From contig JBCCGI010000030.1 in the NCBI GenBank assembly GCA_039029355.1, forward strand, positions 1 to 64,000: 64,000 nucleotides of DNA. The letters run 5' to 3'. The first letter of the stretch is position 1, and every line of letters starts with the position of its first letter. Under the pieces are notes generated by a model. The model did no database searches, was not told the origin of the DNA, and saw nothing but the letters and a program-made list of their open reading frames with translations. Both the position numbers and the translations under genes were made by a program. Shown here piece by piece: positions 1 to 8,403 of the stretch. The DNA is from JBCCGI01 sp039029355. GTDB taxonomy: Bacteria > Planctomycetota > UBA1135 > GCA-002686595.

Positions 1-141
1 CGTCGAAGTCTTCTACAACAGGAGGCGGCGACACTCTCACTGCGGCAACCTCAGCCCAGCGGACTTCGAAACCCAAGCCCCTGCCGCACCGGCGGCGTGA
101 ACCGCCTCATCCGAGGTGTCCACCAAACCCGGGCAAGGTCA
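1..141 (+). mobile_element. Right end of an IS3-family insertion sequence
   Basis: Seen: the first 100 bases encode the end of a transposase. The following segment, starting tgtccaccaaa near 117 and ending ggtca at 141, looks like a terminal inverted repeat ending in CA. Known: IS3-family elements end TG...CA just beyond the OrfB stop codon. Inference: the element ends at about 141 and host sequence resumes at 142, inside an S41 peptidase gene. The rest of the element, with its left end and orfA, lies outside the window, so completeness cannot be judged. Confidence 0.7.
2..100 (+). CDS. IS3-family transposase OrfB, C-terminal fragment
   Basis: The window opens inside this gene; only about 32 residues are visible before the TGA at 98-100. 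They contain VEVFYNRRRRHS followed by LSPADFE. This is the characteristic C-terminus of the rve/DDE integrase domain of IS3-family OrfB proteins (YN..RRHS.....SP..FE). The catalytic D, D and E residues would lie upstream, outside the window. The reading is unambiguous despite the short length because this tail is among the most conserved parts of the family. Whether the full transposase is intact cannot be seen. Confidence 0.75.
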   Translation, partial: VEVFYNRRRRHSHCGNLSPADFETQAPAAPAA

Positions 142-1285
142 GATCGACGAGGACTGGGAAGGCGTCCTGGTCGAGTCTCTCCCGACCTTCGCTGAGGCCG
201 AAGAGCCGGCCGACTTTCGGCTCGCGTTGGCCGCGCTCGTGGCGCGGGTGGGGGACGGCCACGCCAACCTGCTGTCCAGGGAGCGCGCAACCCCGCCGTT
301 CGGCGACAGCCTGCTTCCGGTGAGCGTCCGCTTTCTGGGCGCGCAGGCCGTCGTCGCCGGGTACACCCATGCCGAGCTGGGACCGGCGAGCGGCCTCGCG
401 CCGGGCGACGTGATCGTCGAGCTCGACGGTGAGCCCGTCGAGGCACTGCTCGCAGCCTGGTCGCCGTACTACGGCGCGTCGAACGACGCCGCGCGACATT
501 GGCTGCTCTCCTTCAGCCTGACGCTTGGTTCGCCCGGCCCGTGCAGCGTTCACGTCGAGCGGGAGGGCGAGTACCTGGAGCTCACCCCCGAACGCGCGTC
601 CGCGAGCGAGCTGCAGGGCAACCCGCTCGCCTGGAGCCACGACCGCCCGGGCGACGCGTTCCGGCTGCTCTCCGACGAGGTGGCCTACCTCAAGCTCTCG
701 GGCTTCGAGGCGGGCAAGGCCGAGGACTACGTGCGCGCAGCGGAGGGCACGCGCGGCTGGGTGATCGACATCCGCGGCTATCCCGCTGAGTTCGCGGTCT
801 TCGCGCTCGGCGGACACCTGGTGGGGGAGCCCACGCCGTTCGCGCGCTTCACCCATGGAGACCTGTCGAACCCCGGCGCGTTCCTGTGGACCGAGCCCCT
901 GTCCCTACCGCCGCGGGAGCCGCGCTACGCGGGGCGCGTGGCGATCCTCGTCGACGAGGCTTCGATCAGCCAGTCCGAGTACACCGCGATGGCCTTCCGC
1001 GCCGCGCCGGACGCGCTGGTCGTCGGGAGCACCACCGCCGGCGCGGACGGCAACGTGTCGATGATCCCGCTGCCCGGAGGGCTGCTGGCGATGATGAGCG
1101 GCATCGGCGTGTTCTACCCCGACAGGACGCCGACTCAACGGATCGGCATCGTCCCCGACATCGAGGTTGTTCCGACCGCCGCCGGCCTGCGCGAGGGTCG
1201 CGACGAGGTCCTGGAACGGGCTCTGCGCGAGCTGCTCGGCGACGACTCGTCCGACGACGAGATTCGTCGGCTCGTGCGGGAGTGA
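116..1285 (+). CDS. S41 family (tricorn C1-like) peptidase, 5'-truncated by the IS3 element
   Basis: The open frame has a GTG at 116, but residues before about 10 are translated from the IS3 end, so that start is probably not native. Homology to S41 peptidases begins near 142, at DEDWEGVLVESLP. Features seen: helical segment with VGDGHANL (residues 45-52), a PDZ-like segment (about 75-115, with GLAPGDVIVELDGEPV), and the C-terminal protease core. The core includes WVIDIRGYP and VDEASISQSEYTA, where Ser285 is the likely nucleophile, followed by STTAGADGNVS. The signal peptide and first roughly 100 residues expected in secreted family members are missing. It is therefore probably a pseudogene, or expressed only as a fusion with the IS end. 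In-frame stop TGA 98-100 prevents read-through from the transposase. Confidence 0.75.
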   Translation: MSTKPGQGQIDEDWEGVLVESLPTFAEAEEPADFRLALAALVARVGDGHANLLSRERATPPFGDSLLPVSVRFLGAQAVVAGYTHAELGPASGLAPGDVIVELDGEPVEALLAAWSPYYGASNDAARHWLLSFSLTLGSPGPCSVHVEREGEYLELTPERASASELQGNPLAWSHDRPGDAFRLLSDEVAYLKLSGFEAGKAEDYVRAAEGTRGWVIDIRGYPAEFAVFALGGHLVGEPTPFARFTHGDLSNPGAFLWTEPLSLPPREPRYAGRVAILVDEASISQSEYTAMAFRAAPDALVVGSTTAGADGNVSMIPLPGGLLAMMSGIGVFYPDRTPTQRIGIVPDIEVVPTAAGLREGRDEVLERALRELLGDDSSDDEIRRLVRE

Positions 1286-1356
1286 TCCCGCGGTGACGCC
1301 CGCAGCCCTGTGCTCCTGTCGGGCGCACACCGGCGGCCGAGGGACCGCGATCCGGG

Positions 1357-2091
1357 CTACTGGCCGCCGACCTCGTTCGGCGGTTCGACGCCCGCGCCGA
1401 TCTCTCGGCCCTCGGGCTCCGCGTCCCACTCGCCCCGGCCGAGCACGAACTGGACGAAGCGCTCCGACAGCGCGGCGTCGGCCTTCATGGCCTCCTCGAC
1501 CGCATCGCTCGTCTCGAGGAAAGCCGGCAGCGTGTCCTGAATCGTCGCGATCGCGCGCGGGTTCAGGTTGTGGTTGAAGAAGAGGACGTAGTCCCGGTAC
1601 TCGGTGAGCAGTGGAACGACCTGGGCCTCGGTCCGCTGGAGCTCGACCAACAGGGCCTCGAAGCGCTTCTGGTTCTCGCGCAGCATCGCTTCGCTCTTGC
1701 CCCGCAGCGTCGGGCTCGAGAAGGCGGTCAGCTCGTCCGACCAGCTGGTGAAGAGCATCGCCGCCTGGCTGGCGACCGTCTCGACTTGCTCGTGCAGGTC
1801 GAGGGCCGCGACCTCGCAGTCCTCGAGCTCCTCGATCAGGTCGTCGTACACCACCTCCAGCTCCTCGGGCGGATCCTCGAGCTGCGTGAGACGGCGGAAG
1901 AGCGCGAAGGCCTCGCTGAACTCGATCTGGGCTTCGACCTGCGAGTCCTGCACGTCCTGGACCAGATGGACCAGCTCCAGCTTCCGCTCCTCGCCGTCGC
2001 CCGCCTGGAAGGTCGAGCTGGAGGTGGACTGGCAGCCGCAGGTCAGCGCGGCAACGAGGAAGGTCACGAGGAGCGGGCGCACTTGTTGCAT
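1357..2091 (-). CDS. DUF2959-like lipoprotein
   Basis: A 244-residue protein with a lipoprotein signal: hydrophobic MQQVRPLLVTFLVAALTCGC with lipobox cysteine at 20. The mature part is acidic, almost entirely helical and coiled-coil-like (long runs rich in E, L, Q and V). It has the pattern QDVQDSQVEAQIEFSEAF and ends with a Gly/Glu-rich tail. This pattern (a K/R..DSQ.EAQ.QF..A..F motif after the signal) fits the DUF2959 family, whose function is unknown. It would sit in a membrane facing the periplasm. It is convergent with the S41 gene and divergent from the ankyrin gene; the 206 bases to that gene must hold both promoters. Confidence 0.7.
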   Translation of the reverse strand: MQQVRPLLVTFLVAALTCGCQSTSSSTFQAGDGEERKLELVHLVQDVQDSQVEAQIEFSEAFALFRRLTQLEDPPEELEVVYDDLIEELEDCEVAALDLHEQVETVASQAAMLFTSWSDELTAFSSPTLRGKSEAMLRENQKRFEALLVELQRTEAQVVPLLTEYRDYVLFFNHNLNPRAIATIQDTLPAFLETSDAVEEAMKADAALSERFVQFVLGRGEWDAEPEGREIGAGVEPPNEVGGQ

Positions 2092-2297
2092 GGCTGGATC
2101 GAGGTCGCGGAAGGCGGAAGCTCGGACGATCGCTGCGTTTTCGGCGCGCGGAGGACCAGCCTTGATCCAAACCCGGAAAACGAGGCCGGGCTGCCGTCAC
2201 CGCGCCGGCGGCCTGCGAGGCCGGAATCCGCCAACAAGCGTGCGAGCGGCGGCGTAGGATCGAGAACGACTTCGGACCCTCGGCGAGGAGGCGACTC

Positions 2298-3707
2298 ATG
2301 CGTGGACTTTGCTGGACCTTGGGTATGACGGTCTGCCTGTGGGGAACCGCAGCGGGCCAAGAGGAGGAGGAGGAGGAGCCGCGGGACGCTCCCCTGATGC
2401 TCGCCATGCACGGGAGGCACCCGCGCTCGGGGGACGTCGACAGGGTGGCGCTCGTCCGGGAGATCCTGGCGGCGCAGCCGGACGCGATCGAGCGGGCCAC
2501 CGGCGAGAGGGTCGGTCCCCTCGGCGCGGCGATCAACGCCCACGATGCCCCGATCGCGGAGCTCCTGCTGGAGTTCGGGGCCGACCCGAACGCGCGCTAC
2601 GGACAGGAGACGGTCTTGCACCAGGCCGGGAAGCTGGGCCGGATCGAGATCGTCGAGCTGCTCCTCGATGCGGGAGCCGAGGTGCGCCAGCGGGACTTCG
2701 TTTCCGCGACACGGAGCGGCCAGACGCGGGTCATGGAGCTGCTGCTCGAACACGGTGCGCGCGCCGACGCCCCCGCCGGCAGTGCGTCGATGGGGGCGTG
2801 GCCCATGCAGGCGGCCGCCGAGTCCAGCCAACTGGCTTCGCTCGGCTTCCTCCTGGGGTGCGGGGCGCGCGTGTCGCTACCCGAGGCGCGCTACCAGCCG
2901 CTGCACCTCGCGGCGCGCGGCGGCCACGCGGAGGTGGTCAGGCTCCTCCTCGACCACGGCGCGCCGGTCGATCCCGAGGACGTCTACGGACGGCGGCCCG
3001 CGGAGCTCGCCATCCTCCGGGGGCATGAGGAGGTGCTCCGCCTGCTCGTCGCCCGCGGCGCCAACCGCACGCCGTTCGTGCACGCGGCGCTCGGCGAGCT
3101 CTGGACCCTCGCGCCGACCGAGGGCCTGGCGGAGGCGCGCCTCCAGGGTGAAACCCTGCTGCACGCGGCGGCCCGCTTCGGGCGGCTACAGGCGGCTCGG
3201 ACGCTGGTGGAGGCCGGGGTGGACCCGGCGACCGCGGACGCGCAGGGGGTCACGCCGCTCCTCATCGCGGCGCGTCGCGGAGACCTGCCGCTCGCGCGCT
3301 TCTTGCTCGAAGCCGGCGCGCCCGTCAACGCCGCGAGCTCCCACGGCACGACGCCGCTGCACGGGGCGGCGGCGGCCCGGTCGATTCTCGCCGGACCTGC
3401 GGCGACCAACCCGCAGGCCGCGGACGAGTTCCTGCCCCTGGTCGAGCTGTTCCTGGAGCACGGCGCCGACGTGGAGGCCGCGCAGAGCCCGAGCCTCTAC
3501 GTGGGCTCGAACTGGCGCCCGCTCCACCTCGCGATCGCCGCGGAGCGCGTCGACCTCGCGGTCGCCCTCCTCCGCGCGGGCGCGGAGTCCGACTGGACGG
3601 GCGAAAACGAGCCGCTGCTGCGGAGCGCACGAAGCCAGGAGCTGCTGGCCAAGGCCGTGGCGCTCGCACAGGAGCCGGCGGATCCGCCCCCGGTCCAGGC
3701 GCGCTAG
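2298..3707 (+). CDS. Secreted ankyrin-repeat protein
   Basis: 469 residues. The start is an ATG preceded by AGGAGG 7 bases upstream, a strong ribosome binding site. A signal peptide (MRGLCWTLGMTVCLWGTAAG) is followed by a run of seven glutamates encoded by a GAG/GAA tract near 2361. The rest consists of about nine ankyrin repeats, recognised by units such as TPLHGAAA, ELLLEFGADPNAR, LHLAARGGHAEVVRLLLDHGAPV and LLIAARRGDLPLARFLLEAGAPVN. Ankyrin repeats mediate protein-protein contacts; the partner is unknown. Export is inferred from the signal peptide. No catalytic domain is visible. The coding frame is intact. Confidence 0.88.
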   Translation: MRGLCWTLGMTVCLWGTAAGQEEEEEEPRDAPLMLAMHGRHPRSGDVDRVALVREILAAQPDAIERATGERVGPLGAAINAHDAPIAELLLEFGADPNARYGQETVLHQAGKLGRIEIVELLLDAGAEVRQRDFVSATRSGQTRVMELLLEHGARADAPAGSASMGAWPMQAAAESSQLASLGFLLGCGARVSLPEARYQPLHLAARGGHAEVVRLLLDHGAPVDPEDVYGRRPAELAILRGHEEVLRLLVARGANRTPFVHAALGELWTLAPTEGLAEARLQGETLLHAAARFGRLQAARTLVEAGVDPATADAQGVTPLLIAARRGDLPLARFLLEAGAPVNAASSHGTTPLHGAAAARSILAGPAATNPQAADEFLPLVELFLEHGADVEAAQSPSLYVGSNWRPLHLAIAAERVDLAVALLRAGAESDWTGENEPLLRSARSQELLAKAVALAQEPADPPPVQAR

Positions 3708-3757
3708 CCCAGCTCGCCGCCCCTGGCGCAGCGGCGCACCAGGAATCCCGTCGCCGC

Positions 3758-3783
3758 GCGCGCACGTCTTTGGCGTGCGGCGC
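3758..3783. terminator. Possible bidirectional hairpin between convergent genes
   Basis: CGCACG at 3761-3766 pairs with CGTGCG at 3774-3779 across a 7-base loop (tctttgg). Three further pairs form if one base bulges. It lies between the convergent ankyrin and DUF418 genes. There is no T-run, so function as an intrinsic terminator is inferred from position only. The remaining bases of this 190-base gap show no gene. Confidence 0.35.
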
Positions 3784-3898
3784 CGAGATCGAGGGGCCTC
3801 CAACTCGGCCGAGTCCAGGACTCCGCCACGGCGGATGTTGGCCCGCTGCGACCGTGGGTCCATGGCCGGCTCCTTTGCCGCTTCGGCGTCGGCCGTTC

Positions 3899-5224
3899 TT
3901 AGGTCTGGTCGTCGCCAGAGGTGCTCGTCGAGCCAGCGACCAAACGGTTCGCAGGCTTCCGATAGGTCAGCCTGCGCCAGACCCACTCGAGGGGCCCCTG
4001 GTCGTACCGCCCCAACCACCAGACGCAGGCGTACCTCTGGGGAATGAGGATGGCCGCGGCGGCGATGGGAAGCAGAGCCGTCGACGGCGAGCGGGCCGCC
4101 AAGCCGAGCGCGCCGCCCGAGAAGACCGCCAGCTGGATCAGGGACTGGCTGACGTAGACCGACAACGCCATGCGGCCCAGCGGAACGAACCACAAGAGCA
4201 GGCCTCGGGTCGTGGGCTTCCTCCAGCACAAGACGGCCAGGGCCAGATAGGAGAGGGCGAGCGGGGTGGTGCCCACCGCGTACAGCGCCGTCTGCGTCAG
4301 GCCCTCGGTGGAGAGCAGCGGCGGATAGCCCTCGGCCTTGTTCACGGCGTAGAGGAAGCTGGTGGGGAGGCCTACGACGGCGCCGAGGACCGCGGTGACG
4401 TGGAGCGAGCGGCGGAGGGAGCTCAGGCGCGGCAGGAGGAACGTGCCGATCCAGGCGCCGATCAGAAAGAGCGCCAGCACGTGGGCCGGACGCCCGCCCA
4501 GGAGGTAGGACCCGGGGCGAGCCACGGCAAAGCCGGTGTTCCAGGCGTAGTAGTCTGCCCAGCCTCCTTCTGCGAAGAGCTCTAGGCTGGACCGGTCGCC
4601 TCCGCCGAGGGCCTCTCGGGCGCTCTGTCCCGCTCCCGCGAAGGGCACCCGCGGGTCGACCTGCCCTTCGGTGGCGTAGACGAGCAGGTGCGTCGCGAAC
4701 GGAACGCAGAGCAGGACGACGATCCACGCCGCCCGCGTCGTGCCCCTCCCGCGCGCCAGGAAGGGAAGCAGCAGCCCCATCACTCCGTAGAGCGTGAGGA
4801 TGTCCCCACACCACACCACGAACATGTGGAGCAAGCCGATCCCGATGAGGACGCTCATCCGCCTGCGGAAGAAGCGGTCGAACTCGGAGCGCGAAGACCC
4901 GCGCGCGAGGGCCCGCTGGCACTGGAGCGCGAACCCGATGCCCAAGAGGATGGAGAAGACCGAGTAGAACTTCCCCTCAACGAGCCAGTTGATCCCGAAG
5001 AGCACCGCCTCGCCGAGCTCGCGCCCCGCGATAGCGCGACGCTCCTCCTCGTTCATCAGGTCGACGCCGAAGAAGGCCATGAGGTTGGCCAGCAGAATGC
5101 CGACGAGGGCCATGCCGCGGATCGCGTCGAGGACTCCCAAGCGCTCCCCGGCCTGAACGGGGCCGGGTGACGTGTCGGTCGCGGTCGAGTCGTGCGTGGT
5201 CGCTGTGTGTCCTGCTCGTGTCAA
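3899..5224 (-). CDS. DUF418 (YeiB-like) integral membrane protein
   Basis: About 441 residues from a TTG at 5224, the first usable in-frame start after the upstream stop; the true start may be slightly downstream. The N-terminal signature ERLGVLDAIRGMALVGILLANL is the classic opening of DUF418 proteins. It is followed by some ten hydrophobic segments. The region near residues 100-125 reads FSILLGIGFALQCQRA...FFRRRMSVLIGIGLLHM, and the C-terminal DUF418 part contains PLGRMALSVYVSQSLIQ and GPLEWVWRRLTYRKP. Related proteins are distantly acyltransferase-3-like and are thought to act in envelope modification or transport; the substrate is unknown. No operon partner: the next gene on the strand is 66 bases upstream. 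Confidence 0.82.
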   Translation of the reverse strand: MTRAGHTATTHDSTATDTSPGPVQAGERLGVLDAIRGMALVGILLANLMAFFGVDLMNEEERRAIAGRELGEAVLFGINWLVEGKFYSVFSILLGIGFALQCQRALARGSSRSEFDRFFRRRMSVLIGIGLLHMFVVWCGDILTLYGVMGLLLPFLARGRGTTRAAWIVVLLCVPFATHLLVYATEGQVDPRVPFAGAGQSAREALGGGDRSSLELFAEGGWADYYAWNTGFAVARPGSYLLGGRPAHVLALFLIGAWIGTFLLPRLSSLRRSLHVTAVLGAVVGLPTSFLYAVNKAEGYPPLLSTEGLTQTALYAVGTTPLALSYLALAVLCWRKPTTRGLLLWFVPLGRMALSVYVSQSLIQLAVFSGGALGLAARSPSTALLPIAAAAILIPQRYACVWWLGRYDQGPLEWVWRRLTYRKPANRLVAGSTSTSGDDQT

Positions 5225-5289
5225 CTGGTGCTTGCTAGGGGAGCGCGCTGTGCGCCCTGGCTATCGATCGGCCCCCGTCTCTCGTCCTC

Positions 5290-6471
5290 TCAGAACGAAT
5301 CGTCGAGCAGCGTCACCGGCACGCCGGCGCCCAGCGTAACGCCGCCTGAGGGGCTGATGCCCACCACCTGGCAGTAGAGCGAGCGGCTCTCGACGCCCGG
5401 CCCGAGCTCGGCGACGGTCGTGGAGAGCGACACGCTCCCGTCGCCGCCGATCGCGCCCATCGAGAGCGGCGCGATCGTGAACGCGCCGAGGATGGCGCCC
5501 TTGTACGGCTCCACCAAGACCGCCGCCGGCGTCGAGGAGTAGGCCAGAAACAGGAGATCGCCGGACGGACCTTCGCCGGTCAAGGTCAACACTTCGCCCT
5601 CGCGCAGAGGGCTGTCGCAAGAGAGCGAGTAGCCGGTCCCCGGATAGGTCTGGACGACGCCCGCGGGGGCCACGATGTCCGCACCGGGCATCCCGCTCGG
5701 CCCGCAGCCCCCGCCGCCGCCCTGACCGCCCGGACCGCCCTGGGGCACGGCCTCCAGGAGGCGCACCGCGGACTCGTTGCCGAGGACCTCGAGGCCGATC
5801 CCGCCGTCCCCTCCGGGGCCGCAGGGGAAGGCGCCGCTCTCTCCCCAATGGCCCTGGATGGAGCCGCGCTGTGCGTAGAGCGAGGCCTCCTCGACCCGAG
5901 CGCCGGAGCTCGGGTCCGGCGAGGTCCCGCTCAAGCTCGGCCCCCCCAGCTTCGAGTCCAGGGCGTACACGGTCGAGCGCACCACGAGCAGCCCGTCCTT
6001 CTCGGCCACCTCCGCGGCGGTCCGCGTGAGGACCACCGCGCTGGAATCGAACACCTCGACCGTCCTCACAAACTCGCAGTCGTCGATCCAGACGACCCCA
6101 AGGCAGTCACGGACCTCGAGAGCTACCTCCTGGACCCCGAACTCCATGCCCTGGACGCGTACCCACTGGTCCGCGGCGAGGTTGAGGATCCGGAGCTTGC
6201 CGAGCACGATAAGCGGAGCACCGGGTTCTGCGACGATCTCCAGCGACTTGCCGTCGATCGTGACGTCCTCTTGGTGGGCGAAGGAAGCGTACGGCAGGTG
6301 GACCAGGATCGTGTCGCCGGACGAAGCCGCGTCCACGGCCTGCTGGATCGTGTTGTAGCCCGGCCCAAGGCCGTCTTCCATGACGACCAGCACGTCGGAA
6401 CGGTGCGGCGCGACGAGCAGGCTCAAGGCGCCGAGGACGAGCAAGAGTACGCGATGGAATCGAACGGTCAT
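5290..6471 (-). CDS. Secreted right-handed parallel beta-helix protein
   Basis: 393 residues if started at the ATG at 6471, which has AAGGGG about 8 bases upstream and gives a clean signal peptide (MTVRFHRVLLLVLGALSLLVAP). The frame continues 17 codons upstream to 6522 without a better start. DVLVVMEDGLGPGYNTIQQAVDAASSGDTILV is the entry strand pair typical of pectate-lyase-like/NosD beta-helix proteins. It is followed by TIDGKSLEIVAEPGAP rungs and a Gly/Pro-rich middle. The C-terminal ~110 residues (LREGEVLTLTGEGPSGDLLF...VAELGPGV) form a separate module also present at the end of the neighbouring gene at 6898-8142. Substrate unknown; catalytic activity cannot be claimed. Confidence 0.8.
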   Translation of the reverse strand: MTVRFHRVLLLVLGALSLLVAPHRSDVLVVMEDGLGPGYNTIQQAVDAASSGDTILVHLPYASFAHQEDVTIDGKSLEIVAEPGAPLIVLGKLRILNLAADQWVRVQGMEFGVQEVALEVRDCLGVVWIDDCEFVRTVEVFDSSAVVLTRTAAEVAEKDGLLVVRSTVYALDSKLGGPSLSGTSPDPSSGARVEEASLYAQRGSIQGHWGESGAFPCGPGGDGGIGLEVLGNESAVRLLEAVPQGGPGGQGGGGGCGPSGMPGADIVAPAGVVQTYPGTGYSLSCDSPLREGEVLTLTGEGPSGDLLFLAYSSTPAAVLVEPYKGAILGAFTIAPLSMGAIGGDGSVSLSTTVAELGPGVESRSLYCQVVGISPSGGVTLGAGVPVTLLDDSF

Positions 6472-6592
6472 TGGAGACCCCTTCTCGGTCGGATCCTGCG
6501 CGGGTGGGGGGCCGGTGGGCACCTATCCTAGCCTTGCGCGCCGGGCGCGGTGGGAACGCGCCCTGATAAGGAAGGCGTGCACGGAGTGCCTC

Positions 6593-6901
6593 GTGCTGGA
6601 GGAGGACACGAGTGCGGACGAACAGTCCGTGCTGCTCTTCGGCCGCGCGGAGCTCACGCGGGCTGACGGGACACACCTCGAAGCCGGCCAGCGCCAACCC
6701 CTGTTCCACGTCGAGCACGCGGTCAGCGGGACGGAAGCCCAACCGCTGAACCGCTGGCGCATCGTGCACCTGACGCCCGAGCCGGACGAGGCACCGGCCT
6801 GCGCGCATCGCTGGCGCGCCGGCACCGGCGCCGAGTCGCTCGGAACGGGACCTACCCGGCCAAGCGGATGGCCCGGCCCGTCGGAGACGCGCTCGCTCTA
6901 G
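6593..6901 (+). CDS. Possible small protein or gene fragment
   Basis: Between the two beta-helix genes, the plus strand holds a frame from GTG 6593 to the stop at 6901 (about 102 codons). Its third codon positions are almost all G or C, as in real genes here. The translation (for example LLFGRAELTRADG, then HLEAGQRQPLFHVEHAV) is not low-complexity, unlike the other frames. I do not recognise it, there is no clear ribosome binding site, and the frame stays open upstream without an ATG. It may be a remnant of a larger gene or a chance frame. Its 3' end overlaps the 3' end of the minus-strand gene at 6898 by 4 bases. Confidence 0.3.
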   Translation: MLEEDTSADEQSVLLFGRAELTRADGTHLEAGQRQPLFHVEHAVSGTEAQPLNRWRIVHLTPEPDEAPACAHRWRAGTGAESLGTGPTRPSGWPGPSETRSL

Positions 6902-8142
6902 AGCGAAGCGTCGAGCCCCACCGCCGACGACGTACCACCCAGGAAGGTAGCGCCGCCGAGCGCGAAGTGGACCGCCTGAAGGTGCAGGTGCACCGCCATC
7001 ACACCCGGGCCGAGCTCCGGCATCAGCGCCGCCGTAGCGAGCGCGCCGGAAGCACCGATCTCCCCCTGGAAGAGCACCTGGAACGGGAACCCAAGGGCCA
7101 GCTCGCCCGCGAGCACGGGCACGAACAGCGGTGGCGCGATCGTGTGCGCGAACCCGACAAAGACGAGGTCGCCGGGCTCGCCGCCGAAGTCGAGCGCAAG
7201 CGACTCGCCCTCACGCACCGCGGCGGAGACGGCGAGCGAGCGCGCCTCGCCGGGCAGCTCGAGCACCGTGCCGGTCTCGACATGGATCGGCTCGCCGTTC
7301 GGGTCGCCGCAGGGGGGATCGCTGGTGCCGCCGCCGCCGGGCTGGCCGGCGGCGAGCGTGCAGCCGCGCAGGGTCAGCGCGGGGCTTAGGGTGGTGAGCT
7401 GGATCCCGTCGCCTCCCGCGGCGGTGCACTGCTCGGGGTTCTCGGTCGTCCCTCCGTCGCCGCCGGCGAAGAGGGTGCCGGCGGCGAAGAGCGTGCCGCC
7501 GGACACGATGAGGCCGGCTCCGCCCGCGCCCGCGCCGGAGAAGGGGAGCGGCGTCGTCCCGTCGCCGCCGCGGAACTCCGAATCGTAGACCGTGAGGTTC
7601 GAGTCGGAGACCTCGCCCGCGGCGCAGGGGAAGCCGCAGATGCTGGCCTGGAACGTGCAGCGGTTGAAGAGCACGGCCTGGCTGTTGCGGACGCTCAGCG
7701 GGACCGCCTGCCAGCTCTCGAACGTGTCCGTGTGGACGTCCTCGAGCACGACCGTCCCCAGGTTGTCCTCGATCAACAGGACCGGCTCGGGGAAGGAGAG
7801 CACGTCGGGGAAGAGCGTCATCCCGCGCACGACGACGTGCTGACCCGGGCCGAGCCCGCGGACCTGGACGGCGTGCTCGACGACCGAGAACTCGGGCAGC
7901 ACCGCGACCTCCGCCCCGTCCTCGGCGACGATCGTCAGCGACTTGCCGTCGACCGTAAACCCCGGATAGGTGCCGCTGCGCACCAGGATCGTGTCGCCTT
8001 CGGAGGCCGCGAACACCGCCCCTTTGATGCCCGGAAAGGTGCCCGCGGCACCCTCCTCGTCGACGACGAGCACGTCCCCCCAAAGCGGAAACGCAAGCGA
8101 CAACACGGTCAGGGGAAGGAGGGCGGCGACACGGTGGGACAT
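6898..8142 (-). CDS. Secreted right-handed parallel beta-helix protein (paralogue)
   Basis: 414 residues; ATG at 8142 with GAGGAG 5 bases upstream. Signal peptide MSHRVAALLPLTVLSLAFPLWG. The mature start DVLVVDEEGAAGTFPGIKGAVFAASEGDTILV and FTVDGKSLTIVAEDGAEV align closely with the gene at 5290-6471, so the two are tandem paralogues. The middle contains short beta-helix rungs and Gly-rich loops with paired cysteines (CGFPCAAG, CTAAGGDG, PPCGDPNG) that probably form disulfides outside the cell. The last ~115 residues carry the same C-terminal module (VREGESLALDFGGEPGDLVFVGF, then MPELGPGV). Surface or secreted location is inferred; function unknown. Confidence 0.8.
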   Translation of the reverse strand: MSHRVAALLPLTVLSLAFPLWGDVLVVDEEGAAGTFPGIKGAVFAASEGDTILVRSGTYPGFTVDGKSLTIVAEDGAEVAVLPEFSVVEHAVQVRGLGPGQHVVVRGMTLFPDVLSFPEPVLLIEDNLGTVVLEDVHTDTFESWQAVPLSVRNSQAVLFNRCTFQASICGFPCAAGEVSDSNLTVYDSEFRGGDGTTPLPFSGAGAGGAGLIVSGGTLFAAGTLFAGGDGGTTENPEQCTAAGGDGIQLTTLSPALTLRGCTLAAGQPGGGGTSDPPCGDPNGEPIHVETGTVLELPGEARSLAVSAAVREGESLALDFGGEPGDLVFVGFAHTIAPPLFVPVLAGELALGFPFQVLFQGEIGASGALATAALMPELGPGVMAVHLHLQAVHFALGGATFLGGTSSAVGLDASL

Positions 8143-8284
8143 GGGGCTCCTCGGAGGGGTTTGGGCCGGTGCGAGCGACGCCTCCCCAGGGTACCCGTGG
8201 TCGCCAGAAGCTGCCGCGAAGCGGGACCAGAACTCGGCCCGAAGCGCATCGGCCGAAGGCTCCCGATGTCGCTAGGGCCCTGTT

Positions 8285-8390
8285 CGCCTGCCCTCGCGCA
8301 CTCGGGACTGACTCTGTCGCGCAGGCGTGTGTCCGACCGGCGGAGTCAGTCCACGTCGGCAGCGCAGCTCGCTGCCCGACAGGGCAGGCG
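8285..8390. ncRNA. Candidate structured RNA: three-helix junction
   Basis: This gap between two minus-strand genes contains nested perfect inverted repeats. P1: CGCCTGCCCT (8285-8294) pairs with AGGGCAGGCG (8381-8390). P2: GGACTGACTC (8305-8314) pairs with GAGTCAGTCC (8343-8352). P3: GTCGGCAGCG (8355-8364) pairs with CGCTGCCCGAC (8370-8380) with one bulged C. Together they make a closed three-way junction with nothing left over between P3 and P1. The fold is possible on either strand; the flanking genes suggest the minus strand, in the leader of the beta-helix gene whose ATG is at 8142. No known riboswitch class was recognised. The rest of the 334-base gap (8143-8284) holds no gene. Confidence 0.4.
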
Positions 8391-8403
8391 CGGCCGGCGG
8401 CGA

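Noticed and set aside
905..2536. Long minus-strand open frame spanning the S41, DUF2959 and ankyrin genes
   Set aside because: It overlaps recognisable genes in other frames, is Arg/Pro/Gly-rich with no homology, and arises from the high G+C content.
3186..4922. 578-codon minus frame across the ankyrin 3' end and the DUF418 gene
   Set aside because: Antisense or out-of-frame to two recognised genes; composition is typical of GC-driven false frames.
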